This document shows, one piece after another, positions 31,980 through 44,800 of a stretch of DNA of 64,000 nt. The DNA is from Telopea speciosissima (taxonomy: Eukaryota; Streptophyta; Magnoliopsida; Proteales; Proteaceae), in the NCBI RefSeq assembly GCF_018873765.1, contig NC_057918.1:12656862-12720861 (forward strand), read 5' to 3'. Numbering within the stretch: the stretch's first letter is position 1; each line of letters opens with the position of its first letter. The notes under the pieces are model-generated. The model did no database searches. It worked only from the letters and a program-made list of their open reading frames with translations, and had not been told where the DNA came from. A program made the translations under genes and the position numbers.

Positions 31980-32882
31980 GTGAACTGCCGTTTTTTTTGC
32001 CGGTTTTGGGAGGAGGGGGGGGGGGGGGCGCTACAGACTACATAGTCTTTGCAGCCAAGAATCCTTTGGGCATTTTAGTTTCATTGTTCGTATGGAAGCA
32101 CAACTTCAGGGCACATGGGCATACATATGGCTATAACCACCACTGAGTTGCCACATCCATCTGATCCAGTATGTTTCCTTGTAGACCCTATTAAGAAAAT
32201 TTGAGATTTTCCATGAGATTGATGATTTCTTAACTGCAACTTGGAGAGTAAAAGGATACAAACAATATGTTTCAACAAAAGATTTAAATTAAAAAAAAAA
32301 AAAAAAAAAACATAAGAAACAGATCTATTTAAAGCTCCTCTATGAAACAACCAACAAACTAGTTTGATTGCAAATAAAATCAGCCATTGAAGCCTTTATC
32401 AATGAAATTCCAGGAATCTCAGAAGTTTTAACACCCTAGAACGTAAAAAATTCCAGTATTTACAGTAGACAACACTAGAGTCTTAACAAAATTTCCAACG
32501 TGACTACTAAAAGTAAAATAGCTGATGGCTAGAATGCCTATTTTGGCTTATGACAACAATTTTTAGAGAACAAATTATAGCGAAAATAAAATTGGTGAGT
32601 TAAAACCTCCTTGACCTGCTCCTTGAAGATCCACATGATATAAGGATGCTGGAATTTGGGTGGATGGGGGTGGGGGGGGGGGTGGAATGGACCTATCCTT
32701 TGCATCTCATAATTGGAATCAACCATGCTGGCATAGGATCCATCAAATAAGCCATACTTTTTTAAGTCATCCAATTGGGTATCATACATCTCAATCTGTA
32801 CAACTAAAAAAAGCAGCAGAAGTGGAAATGATCGAACCTTGGAGAAAATTAACAAGGTCCAACCCATCTCATTACACGGCAG

Positions 32883-35800
32883 TCATGGATTAAAGATGCT
32901 CCAGTGATGATCCACAGATAGACTATCTTTAACCTTTTCAAGTCTCTTGAGGATGTCCAAGAAAGAAGGTCTCTGGTTCATGTCAGCAGCCCAGCACTGG
33001 TCTATCAACCTAAAATATTCAATACTAATTAAATGAGAACCCTTTTATCCATGGTTGACGGGAAATATTCTGAACAGGAATTCAAAGCAATGCAAAATGC
33101 AACAATGATAAATCTGTCGAGAACCCCAAAGTACGAGCAAAAGGCCGGTAGCTCAGGTTGGTGTAAATCATGGCCTAACCCAAGTTTACAAACCGTCCTA
33201 TCCCAACCCATCTTTATCAAGCTCAACCAATCCTGCTAGGCTATTACCCAACAGACCCAATTTCTGGGTCTGGTTGGGCCAAGGTGTGAAATCTGTGAAA
33301 TCCCATATAAATTTTCCATATGGAATTTCCCTCAACTGTTCTGATACTTCTACCCCCAAATCATGTTCCTTACTTTACCTTCTTAGTTATCCAGATACAT
33401 AAACAAAAACACAGAGGTAAGAAACAAGAATACACTCTTCCCATAATCCAAGCAACAAAGAGTCTCAAAGTCAAGGCTCCTCTGAATCTTGAGAATGATA
33501 ATGTCAACCACAACAGATCAAGTAAATTTACTAGCCCATGTATGCATTTCTATATCTAGGACATGTCCTGATACTAAATGTCTGTGTCTACCTTCTACAA
33601 GACACTAGTGTTTGCGTCTACATTCTACAGAACACTAATGTCTGTGTCAATGGATAATAGCTTTCCAAAAACTAACCTGCCCTAAACCCACAGGCTAGAA
33701 AGCCCAGTTCAACCGGAATTAAAATTTGGTTGGCTCTGTTTAGGTTGGTAGTAGCCCAATCCAAACAGCAAACCAACCTAAGGAAGCTATGGAATGGATG
33801 GGAATGCCAATGGGTGCAATTGAGAATCTCAAGTTTCCTTCATTTATCTCCACCCCAGAAGGGACCCTTAATTGGAAAGTGGGCCACATGGTACAGCCCA
33901 AAGACCACTTCTTTAGTCCTATTGAGACAGAAATCATTCAGGTTTTAACTTACTCTTTCAGTTCAGGAGTGTAGCCTTTTGCACGAAAAATGGGTCTGTG
34001 TCCTTCTGCCACATATTTTGCTGCTTCATAAGGTTCATAGTTTGACAAAGGTGGGTCTCCTTCAAGCATCTATGATAAAGGTTGACCAAGTCAATAAAAG
34101 AAAATTCCAAGACCATAGTAATTGCAACACCTTAGTTCTAACGCAAAACTAATTATGGGAATCAAAATTACCTCATACAGTATCATCGCAAAGGAGAAAA
34201 CATCAACCTTCTTATCATATCTGCGGTGCTTGAAGACTTCCGGAGCCATATAACGATCTTTGGTTCATTCCATGGAAAACATCAAAAGCAAGTTTAAGTT
34301 ATAAGCATACAATTCCGTAAAATAGAATGTGATTAAGGAAAACTCACAGCTGCCAGTCTCTCCTGTCATTTTGTAGACATCATGAGAATTCTGAACCTTG
34401 ATGAGCTTACTTAATCCAAAGTCTCCAACCTTCAAGTGGTCTGCACTGGTGTTGACCAAAAGAACATTCCTGGAAACATATAAAATTCAGCCAGATGCAG
34501 AAGACGGAAAAAAGAAGAAGTGAACTTTGACCACATATTATTGTTGATTGATAATAGAGGGCAGGAAAGATGGAAAGAATGAGCATCTTTAGTCAGTAAA
34601 CAACCTCCAAATTACATGGACCAATTTAATTGTACTAATTAACAGCATTAGGTTTGTTACAATACCAAGAGCAAGGAAACCAGTTTCTGTGAAAATATAG
34701 AAGAGACAAAGAAGAGAAAAGAAGAGAGAATGAAAGCTAGCTCATGGTTCCTCTAAATAACCAAACCGTGAACTTTACTCCCTTATTTATATTAAAGAAA
34801 AAAGTAATAATTAAACCTAAAGTAATGAACTTATATGTATTTGCTCATAAGTCCCTCTAACATTATATGAACTCCCCTACAATAAACAAGAAGTAATAAA
34901 CAGTAGCTAACAATCTCCTTCAAGCTGGAGCATAAATATCACCCATGCCCAGCTTGAAACAACAACCAAGAAAGGTAGAAACAAGCCTTGGTGAAGATAT
35001 CACCAAGCTGAACAGTAAACCTACCAAAAGGAGGAGAGATCAACATCCGCATTACAGTATCACACACAAAATGACAGTCAACTTCAATATGTTTGGTGCA
35101 CGCATGAAATGCGGGATTGCTAGCAATATAGACTGCGGCCTGTTAAGCAAAACCATGTTCCTTAACAAGAGATTTCAACCACATTAATTCAACCGTAATG
35201 TGTGTCATGGCCCTATACTCAGCCTCAACACTAGATCGAGCTATTGTAGTTTGTTTCTTACTTCTCCATATTACAACCTCCAACAAATGTACAATACCAG
35301 GTAGTTGATCGTTGGTAACCATCAGCAACAGCCCAGTCAGCATCAATATAACTAACAATACCAACATGACAATGACACCTATAAATAAGTCCTTTCCTGG
35401 CGCACCCTTAAAATACTTCACAATACAACATGATTCCTCCCAGTGAGCCTATCTAGGTGTTAAATTATGTAACCCAATAAGGGTACTTTGGGCATTTCCA
35501 CTATTATTTTTGTTTCTTTATTTCTCTTCTTAGCTATCATAGTCGGCTATGGACGGTATACTTGTAATTCTGTCGTAATTAATGAAATCTATATATAGGG
35601 ACTAAGGAGAGCTTCAACTCACTCAAGTCATTCTCTCATTCTCTCAATGCAGCGGAATCTGGATCTGGATCAGATTCTGACAGTTAAAGAAGTGGTACAG
35701 TAGTGGTGACTGGCAATGATGCAAAGGAAACCTCTCACCTAAAGACATTCTTGGGCCGAGAATTTGAAATCAAGGACCTAGGACAGCTCAAGTACTTTCT

Positions 35801-38800
35801 TGGGATTGAAGTTGCCCGTTCTCCCAAAGGCATCTTCCTCTCCCAAAGGAAATATGTTCTAGATTTACTTTCAGAGACTGGTTTGTTAGGATGTCACCCA
35901 TGTGACACCCCTTTGGAGGCGCTACTACTCGAATACAAGAGAAGGATGGTGATCCAGTTGATAAGGGGCGCTATCAAAGGTTGGTGGGAAAACTGATCTA
36001 TCTCTCCCACATGAGACCAGACATTGCATTTACTGTTAGTTTGGTCATTCAGTTCGTGCATGATCTCTACTTTACCCATATGGCTGCCGTTCTTCGTATT
36101 TTACACTACTTGAAGTCAGCTCCAGGGAAGGGGATTTTCTTATCTCCACATGATCATCTCCGCATTGAGGCTTACACAGATGTTGACTGGGGTGGTAACC
36201 CTAACAGAAAGTCCACTTCAAGTTATTGTACTTTTTTCGGAGGTAACCTTGTCACATGGCGAAGTAAAAAAGCAAAATGTGGTGGCTAAGTCCAGTGCTG
36301 AAGCAGAGTTCCGCGCCATGGCTCAGGGCATATATGAACTATTATGGCTTCAGAGTTTGCTCCAGGATATTGGTGGTTCTGTTCATCATCCAATGATGTT
36401 GTATTGTGACAACAAAGAGGCGATCGGCATTACTCACAATCCAGTGCAACATGATCGTACTAAGCATGTGGAGATTGACAGACACTTCATCAAGGAAAAG
36501 TTAGACCATGGGCAGATCTGTATACCCTTTGTGAAGTCAGAAGATAAACTTGCAGATGTCTTCACCAACGGGCTAAGTGGAAAGTTGTTTCATCCTAGTT
36601 TAATCAAGTTGGGCATGCATGATATATATGCACCAACTTGAGGGGGAGTGTTAAGTTATGTAACCCAATAAGGGTACTTTGGGCATTTCCTCTATTATTT
36701 TTGTTTCTTTATTTCTCTTCTTAGCTATCATAGTCGGCTATGGAGGGTATACTTGTCCTAATTAATGAAATCTATATAGAGGGACTGAGGAGAGCTTCAA
36801 CTCACTCAAGTCATTCTCTCATTCTCTCAATCTCTGTTCAGCTAACACTAGACTTTTCCATAAACTGATTATTAACACCAACAAAGGTGATAGTTAGATA
36901 CATAAGTATACCAACCAACCGCCTGTACTGGTGTTTGTCCTCAAATTCCTTGTCCTCACAAACACAACTTTTTATGGGCATCCATAGGAGTCAATAAGCT
37001 TTTAAGACAAGCTGATACCTTTTTTGCTACGAATCTCAATTACAGAAAGTACTTGAAATCCCCCAAGTCCTTCATCTGAAAATATTGTTGTAAATAGTTT
37101 TTGACAGCTTCAACAGCAAACAAGTCATTACTAGAGACAATAATGGCATCAACATAAACAACCAATATAACCACCTTGGAACCCCGACGACGAACATAGA
37201 TAGAATGGTCAGAGTAGCACTGTGTGAAGCCACAACCAACAACAACTTTGCTAAACTTATCAAACCAGGCTCGTGGTGACTACTTCAAACCATAAATGGC
37301 CTTGTGAAGCTTATAGACTTTCTATGAATTCTCCCCTTGAGCAATATACCCAAGAGGCTGCCCTATATACACTTCTTCTTTTAAATCACCATAGAGAAAA
37401 TCATTTTTTATGTCAAGCTGAAAGAGAGGCTAATCATGATTAACAACCAAAGAAATAAGAACATGAACAGAGTTGTCGTGCAACAGGAAAAAAGGTCTCA
37501 AAATATCAACCCCATTAAGTCGTGCAACAAGCAAAAAGGTCTCAAAATAATCAATTCCAAAAGTCTGAGTGCACCCTTTAACAACTAAGCGAGCTTTAAG
37601 CCACTTAATGAAACCATCAGGGTTGTACTTAACATTATACACTAAATGACGCATCAAAAGTTTCTTACCTAGAGGTAAGTCAATCAGAGTCCAAGTCCAA
37701 CGACTAAACAACGCATCCATTTCTACATCCATAGATTTCCAATCAGGATAGGACAATGCCTCCTGATAGGTTTTTGGAACAGTATATGTAGACCAGGACA
37801 CAACAAAATTGCAAAGAGAATCAAGAAAATGTGAAACAAACACAAAATGAGCAATAGGATAAGTAACAAGAGACTTTTGAGTACACGATCAAGTGCCTTT
37901 TCGAAGAGCAACAGGAAATTCAACAGTCAAGGACGGACCTCCAAGCAATGAATCCAACTGTTCAGAGAGCGGTAGAGAAGGAATCATTGTAACTGGAGGA
38001 GAAGGCAAAGGGCGGTGCCGGTAGACTTGGAGGGGCACTGATCGCGACAGAGTAGGAGAATCTGCAAGAGGAAGCAAAGTAGGAACAAGGTGCAATAGGA
38101 AGTGCAACTTCTAGGTCATGTCCCACAATGGAAAAATACGGGGTAAATTCTCAAAAAAGGCAACATCTGCACTGATTAAGTGTTGAGTAACAAGATCATA
38201 ACATCGATACCTCTTTTGGATACAAAAATATCCAAGAAAACACATTTAGCAACAGAGGGACAATTTATCAAGACCAGGACAAAGAACATGAACAAAGCAA
38301 GTGAAACCGAACACTTTAGGTGTGGACCTAAACAAAGAGGATTTTGGAAAAAACACGGAGAAAGAAAGATAACAAGCTGTCTATACAACATCCCCCCAAT
38401 ATATCTTAGGAACATTCATATGAAACATTAAAGAATGAGCAATATCTAATAAATATTGGTCTTTCCTTTCAGCAACACCATTCTATCACAACTAGTATGA
38501 TGTAATATAGCATGCTCAGAGCAAAATGAATAATTTTTTTCATTGAGTATATTACATTGCATTGTCAGAACGAAAAAATTTCAAACAAATACCACACCGA
38601 GTTTATTTCATTACAAAATTACTTGAAATTAGACTAGAAGGAAAAATGACCCTTTAACAAATACAACCACATCATTCGAGAATGATCGTCCAAAAAAAAA
38701 GAAAGCAAACTGGCTTTTGACACAACATGGACCTCAAATATCAGAATGGACTAAGGAAAATAAAGAGCGAATCCTAGGGGCATTAGGAGTGGAATAAAAT

Positions 38801-41800
38801 ACGGTGATGCTTTCCAAGCTCGTATACTTCATACTCAATGCGAGAGACATACTTGCAACTGAGAACCATGTGCTGGAGTTTAGAAAGTGACAAATGAGCC
38901 AAACAAAAATGTCATTCTAGAGGGTAAGCAACATTAGAAGAAGCAGAGACAGTTGTAGAAGAAGCATCATCAAGATAGTATAACCCATCCTTCTCAAGCC
39001 CCTCCACCAATCGTCTTTCTTGTCTTGAGATCCTTCTTGCTAGAATGTAACAGAATTAGTACTCTGGGAAGTTGACTAAATGAAAGAAGATTTGAAGATA
39101 ACTGGGGCACATGAAGTATAGAAGTTAAATATGAGGAAGGAAGTGACACATCACCATGACCAAAAACTTGAGTCGCGGTACCATTAGCAAGAATAATACG
39201 AGATGGATGACAAGGGGTCCAGGAAGAAAATATATTGGATTTACCAATCATATGAGACGAGGCACCAAAATCAATAACCAAAGTTGTAGAGAGGAGGAAG
39301 CAAGAAGTGCAACAGTACCTGAATGGGCTAATGTAACAGTAGATGAGGAAGTGGAGGACAAGCTACTGAACACGTTTCAGTAATTGGTTGGCCAAATCAT
39401 TACGAGGCAAAGAAGATAATTGGTTACCTCCAGACAAAGAAGCGAGATTAGTGTCATTAGATAACACCACTTCAGAATTCCCTCCATAAATGTTGGAAAA
39501 TTGTTGTTGTTGTGCCCACTAAGGTTTATCATGCTTAACCAAACATTTATCAAAAATATGACTAACCTTCCCACAGTATTCCAACAATATGACAAACCTT
39601 CCCACAGTGGGAACACTGACGTAAGGTCTGGGCAGTTTTCTGTTCATGACCTCCACCATGTCCTTGATCTCCCCTGAACAGCTGAACCACGATCTCTACT
39701 AAGAAAAATAGAGCCACGGCCACTACCAGTACCATAATTGCTAGCAGTAAAGGCAGAACTTTCCTTACAAAAGAGTTCAGATTTAGTGAGGGAGGAAGAC
39801 TGACGCAGTAGAAGAAGGGTGGGCTAGATATCGTTCTAGCTCAAATGACCTCGAATCCACAAGGTAGGAGAAAAGGACAAGATCATCAATTTTTCAATAG
39901 ATTTCAGAATGAAGGTTACAAATTCAAAAGAGACTTTCAATAAGGTCAAATACAATTCAAAATTTAAAAAGCGCGCTAAAATTCAAAATTCAAAATATTG
40001 CGCCAAAATTCAAATTTCAAAACTTCGGTGGGCTTTTTTGCCTTTGAAATGCGCCCGGATGGCCAAAAAACGCATACATCAGCGCCATAGGCAGTAGGCT
40101 TCTCGAGATCTTTGATTTGATAAATGACTCAACCCATCTCGCTTAGTACCTCTGCCTACTCCGGGTGGACTGTTGCTGGTCCAACCAGCTTAAATACTCC
40201 TCTGATATGATTCGACCCATCTCACTTAGTACCTTTGCCCACTCCGGGTGGACTTCATTTATGGAAGGTACTCTATTACCAGTGAGAAATTGGCTTTTGA
40301 CAGGTTGCAGGTCAGCATTCGACCCAGATAAAAACTTTGCCACTTGAAATTCTGCATGTTGAGTTTTCAACAATTCCAAATCATTGGAGAGAGGTTGATG
40401 ATATTAAATTCCTCCCACATGCCTTTGCGAGCACTATAGTATTGACCAACAGAATCACCACCTTTAAAGGAAAAGATCTTCTCATAAAGATCATATACAC
40501 GAGATAGATTTTTATTTTGAGAAAAGCTTTCCTTGAGGTCATCCCAAACACCATAGATTTTTATTTTGAGAAAAGCTGTTCTTGAGGTTATCCCAAACAC
40601 CTTTAGTTGCAGTATAATAAATAACATTTGCAGAAACAGACAAGTTCATAATATTCCATAACCAGACAAGCAAAGTATCATTCTCACGCATCTATACTTC
40701 ATAATCTTTAGAGCCTGCAACAGGAGGTGTGGAATTCAGATACTTTAATTTCCCTTTTACATTAATATATACTTTCACAACATGTCCTCACAGAAGATAA
40801 TTGGATTCACCATTGAGCTCAAAAAAAATATTTTGGACATTGACCGAGTCCACAGAGGGCTTCGGATCCCCCAATCCAACAAAGTTGAGAAGGATGCAGT
40901 TTCACACCAATGACCTTAAATCAGATAAGGAAAAATAGATTAACCCCTAATTGTCACAGCTGAGAAAAACTTGTTACACAAGCAGATAATACCAGAGTGG
41001 CACATCATATCACAAAAGATCAATTAAAGAACGAAAACACCATACCAGAAAATCGTAGAGCAAAAGAAGGCAGAGTGGGAGAAAATTAATAAACCAAAAT
41101 CAGAAGATCTGATGGGGTGAAATGATTGAGTTTCCCTCTTGTTTAGCAGAATTGATCCATAAAAGTTGAGGAGGATCCAATGGTTGGATATGACTATATA
41201 GGATTGTTTCAGAAATAGAAACTAGAGTCCCTAAAATATAGGAATGCCAAGAAGTAGCAATCAGGGAGTCTGATCAGATCAATCACAGTCAAAGCAACCC
41301 CTTAACATAGATAATAAGTCACCAAACTTTCAGTCAAATCTGATGGCTAGATGATGCTGCACATAGAAGTCCCAAATAGAGAAGGAAATTATATGAAAAG
41401 CGGAACCACAGGTGGATCTCAGGCAGGATATGCCTGCAGAAAACTTGAATCAAAGTCAAAACTGTGATGCCCCAATAATCGGCAAGAAAACACTCTTAAC
41501 AGGCCACAGAAGAACATGTGATCTTCATAATATCAAACCATATAGAGATAAGGGCATGCAGATCAGCAATGAGACTTCTTGCACAGGAAGAAGACAAAGA
41601 AACAACCACAATATACAAATCAGCAAGGAAAACAGCAACCACAGAGTGCAGGGCAGTAGAGATATATGATCATATCGATACAAGAAACCCTAATTTTCCA
41701 TATTCAATCAATTAGGGTTTCATAAAGACAAAACAGCATAGGTGGCTGCACACCACAATGGAGAAAACCCTAATGGAACTCTTAAGAAAAAAAAGGAACA

Positions 41801-44800
41801 GGATAGCAGATATTTATTTCTCTGATACCATGTTAATATAGAAGAAGGAAAGTTAGCTCATGGGTTCTCTAAATAATGAAACTGTGAGCCCTACACCCCT
41901 ACTCCCTTATGTATATTAAAGCAAAAAGTAATAAATACAAACTTAAACTATGAACTTATATGTATTTGCACATAAGTCCCCAATAAGAAAAGAACACTAC
42001 ATAAACTCCCCTACAATAGATTACAAGTAATGAACAGTAACTTTAACAAGATTATAAGTTGCTAGCAAAATAAGAAGACAAAATTCAGCCAGATGGTAAC
42101 TAGAAACAGGATGTGGAGATCAACCACATTATACTCAGTGAATGTGGAGAAGCTTTACTTTTTTATTCTGTGCCTTTGATTTACCAAATAATGCCAATGA
42201 TCAATGTAAATATTCTTATGAAGGGCATCAGAGAAAAAGAGAAGAAAATCATAGCCAGGCTTAGCTTTCCAGTGGACACAAAACAACCTCACCTTGGCTT
42301 TAGGTCTCGGTGAATTATGACATTTGGTTCATTATGGAGATAAGCCATACCCCTGCAACATACGATCATAAAACTGAGGTTATGCATGGACAAGTAACTA
42401 AGTTTAATCTGCAGTTATAATTTAAGGTAGGAGAAAGAATAGCTAAAAGCAATGTGAGATAGCATATTCCAAATTGATCTCCCTCGCAAATTGTTTCAGT
42501 GCTTGTTCGCTCCAAACTTAACTGAATTTTAGAAGTCAACTCAATTGGCAAAAAATTAGCAATGTATACTAAAGCAGGCGCAATCTCTCTCACCCCCTCT
42601 CAATCTGTTTACAGTTATAAGCACTTATAATCTATTAAAAAAAGGGCATGGTGTTACAGTAAACATGATACTTCAAAAGGCAGTTGCCCAACAGAAGTGA
42701 TACACCTGAATCAAGGTGCAAGAGAGGGATCATAAGGTAGGAGTGCTTCAAGCACACTCCTGGTTGTGCCTTAACAACAAAGGATGTATGTAAATTTTCT
42801 GCATTTAATAATCAAGTCTCCAATCAATACCTAAGTTCTCAATTCACAAATGGTTTGAAGTCTTTTACTTGTTGTAAGCAGCCTGCAATATCTTGAATTC
42901 TGAGGATTTAAGCTTCAATGGGGTTGAAGGGTGTAAAGTTCCAGGAAAAGCTACAACTCCAAACAATGGAGGTATACTACAACAGTACAAGTTTTAAAAA
43001 AAAATACTAAAGCAGTGCAATCATTAAAATTACATGATATCCATATTTCCTCCTTTTCCCACAAGGTTTTACTTTCCCCTCTTCCCAGTTATAATTTCCT
43101 TTGTATATCTCAAGAAAACCTTCAAAATTAAGCCTTAATTATGAAGCCTTTTATGTGAATATAATAATGACTGATAAAACTTATGATGGCTGGAGAAAGG
43201 TTTTACTCACTTGTGAAAGAATTTGTTCCTATTAAAAAGTTGGAATATATTGAAGGGGAGAAATCATTGGTCTTTTCAAGGAAAAGGTCATCCCAGTGAA
43301 CTACTGATTTGGAAAGCAGAAAATTCAACTTTATTTCCTTCTGTAATCAAGGGAGGTCAATAATGACATTGTGAGGAGGAACTGGGATTACATCAACGTG
43401 AATAATTGCTTGGTTGAGAGTTTTCAATTGTATGGTTCTGATTCTACACATATCAATATTGTCTGACCAAGTAACTTCCATATATGGGGCGTGTAATTAT
43501 CCATCCCTCAGTCAAAGGAGAATGATAATAGAACATCCAACTATTGCAAAGGTAAAAGACAAAAGCTTACAAGTTTTATGTACCTGGCTATATCTAAACC
43601 AAAGTTAACAGCTGTAGATGGACTTAGTGATCCCTTTTCCTTGAGGTACTGGTGAAGATCACCCTGACATAGCATATAAATGTAACTACAATTTAGAAAA
43701 GCGGGTAGTTGAGCAAAAAACATGGCCCGGTTATCTAAAAATCAGCTAGAAGGAAAAAAAGGGGAAACTGGAATATCAACTAGAATTAAGCATCAATGTT
43801 ACCCCTCGTAGATACTCAGTGATCAACATCAGCGGCTTCTTATCAGTGACTGCTCCAAGGAATTGGACAATATTGGGGTGGCGCAGCTTCACTAGCAAAT
43901 TCACCTCGTGCCTGAAATCCTGGCTGAATCAACAGAGCATAGAACAAATAAGGAACTTGTACTTTAAAACCAGAAATAAATAAACTAGGAAACATAAAAC
44001 CCATTATTATAACAGTCAATCCATTTAATTTAAAATGTGAAATATAAATTAGTTTCAATTTCAATGGAAAATCATTATTTCTTGGAATTGAATGATTGAT
44101 GCAGCATTTTTTAATTGAAACAACACCATCTCTTCCACGGTGGATAAAAAGGATTAATCCAATAATCTCTCATAAATCCCATTTCAACCTGTTAAAATCA
44201 AATGTTCTTGGAGAATAACTGTAGACATCTATGGTGTTGCCATATGGCATGAGTATGCCAGATAAAGCCACTTCCAAGTGGCACAGCAAATTATCTCCTT
44301 CTGGTGAATTTGTGGTGTCGATGGCTTTGCTTTACATAGGAAATAATTTTCTCGAAACAAACGAAAAGGAAAAGATAGATGAAACATAAATCATGGATCA
44401 ACTAAGCCCTATAGAACCAAAATACTTTAACTTGCTCTAGAGAACAGCAGAGGTATACAGAGGATATTACATCACCAATCTATCGTCTGAAAGAGAAGGA
44501 AGAATGCGTTTCACAGCTACAGGTGTTCCACGCCAAGAGGCCTTCACAATCTCACCAAAAGACCCCTGCTAAAAAGAAAAGGAAAAAAAAAAAACGTCAT
44601 ACGTCAAAGCAAATCTTGTGTGGCACAAGAAATATACATATTTCATTCAAAAGCAAATGAAGTCAATATAGAAGCATCACTTTTAGCATAAGGAAATCTA
44701 TTTTCTTATCAATCTTCAGTGAGAAGTATCAATTGTGCAACCATACAAGTCATGCAAGGGTCTGGATTCACAATTAAATGGCTCCCACAAAAGGTCTGCC

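Larger units (their letters stand above)
35458..36847 (+). mobile_element. Nested, internally deleted Ty1/copia element
   Basis: It is flanked by CTAGG (35453-35457) and CTAGA (36848-36852). The LTRs start TGTTAAATTATGTAACCCAA at 35458 and TGTTAAGTTATGTAACCCAA at 36649; the right one ends GCTAACA at 36847. A purine tract (TTGAGGGGGAG) precedes the right LTR. Inside are only the RT end (FEIKDLGQLKYFLGIEVARS) and RNase H (KSSAEAEFRAMAQGIYELLW, then DVFTNGLSGKLFHPSLIKLG). gag, protease, integrase and the 5' part of RT are deleted, together with the end of the left LTR and the primer site. It is in opposite orientation to the outer element and to VIK. Confidence 0.85.
34655..42048 (-). mobile_element. 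Ty1/copia LTR retrotransposon (decayed) in intron 7 of VIK
   Basis: The 5' LTR is 42048-41831 and the 3' LTR 34912-34655 on the minus strand, both TGTTA...AACA. Flanks AGATT (42049-42053) and AGGTT (34650-34654) are a 4/5 match target duplication. The primer-binding site TGGTATCAGAG follows the 5' LTR at about 41830. Coding remnants in order are gag (about 40630-40140, for example DLKESFSQNKNLSRVYDLYE), protease (VIDFGASSHMIG near 39275), reverse transcriptase (TYQEALSYPDWKSMDVEMDA near 37790) and RNase H (ARSSVEAEYRAMTHITVELM near 35240). Many stops and internal duplications show that it is inactive. It lies in the same orientation as VIK. A second copia element is inserted between its RT and RNase H. 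Confidence 0.85.
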
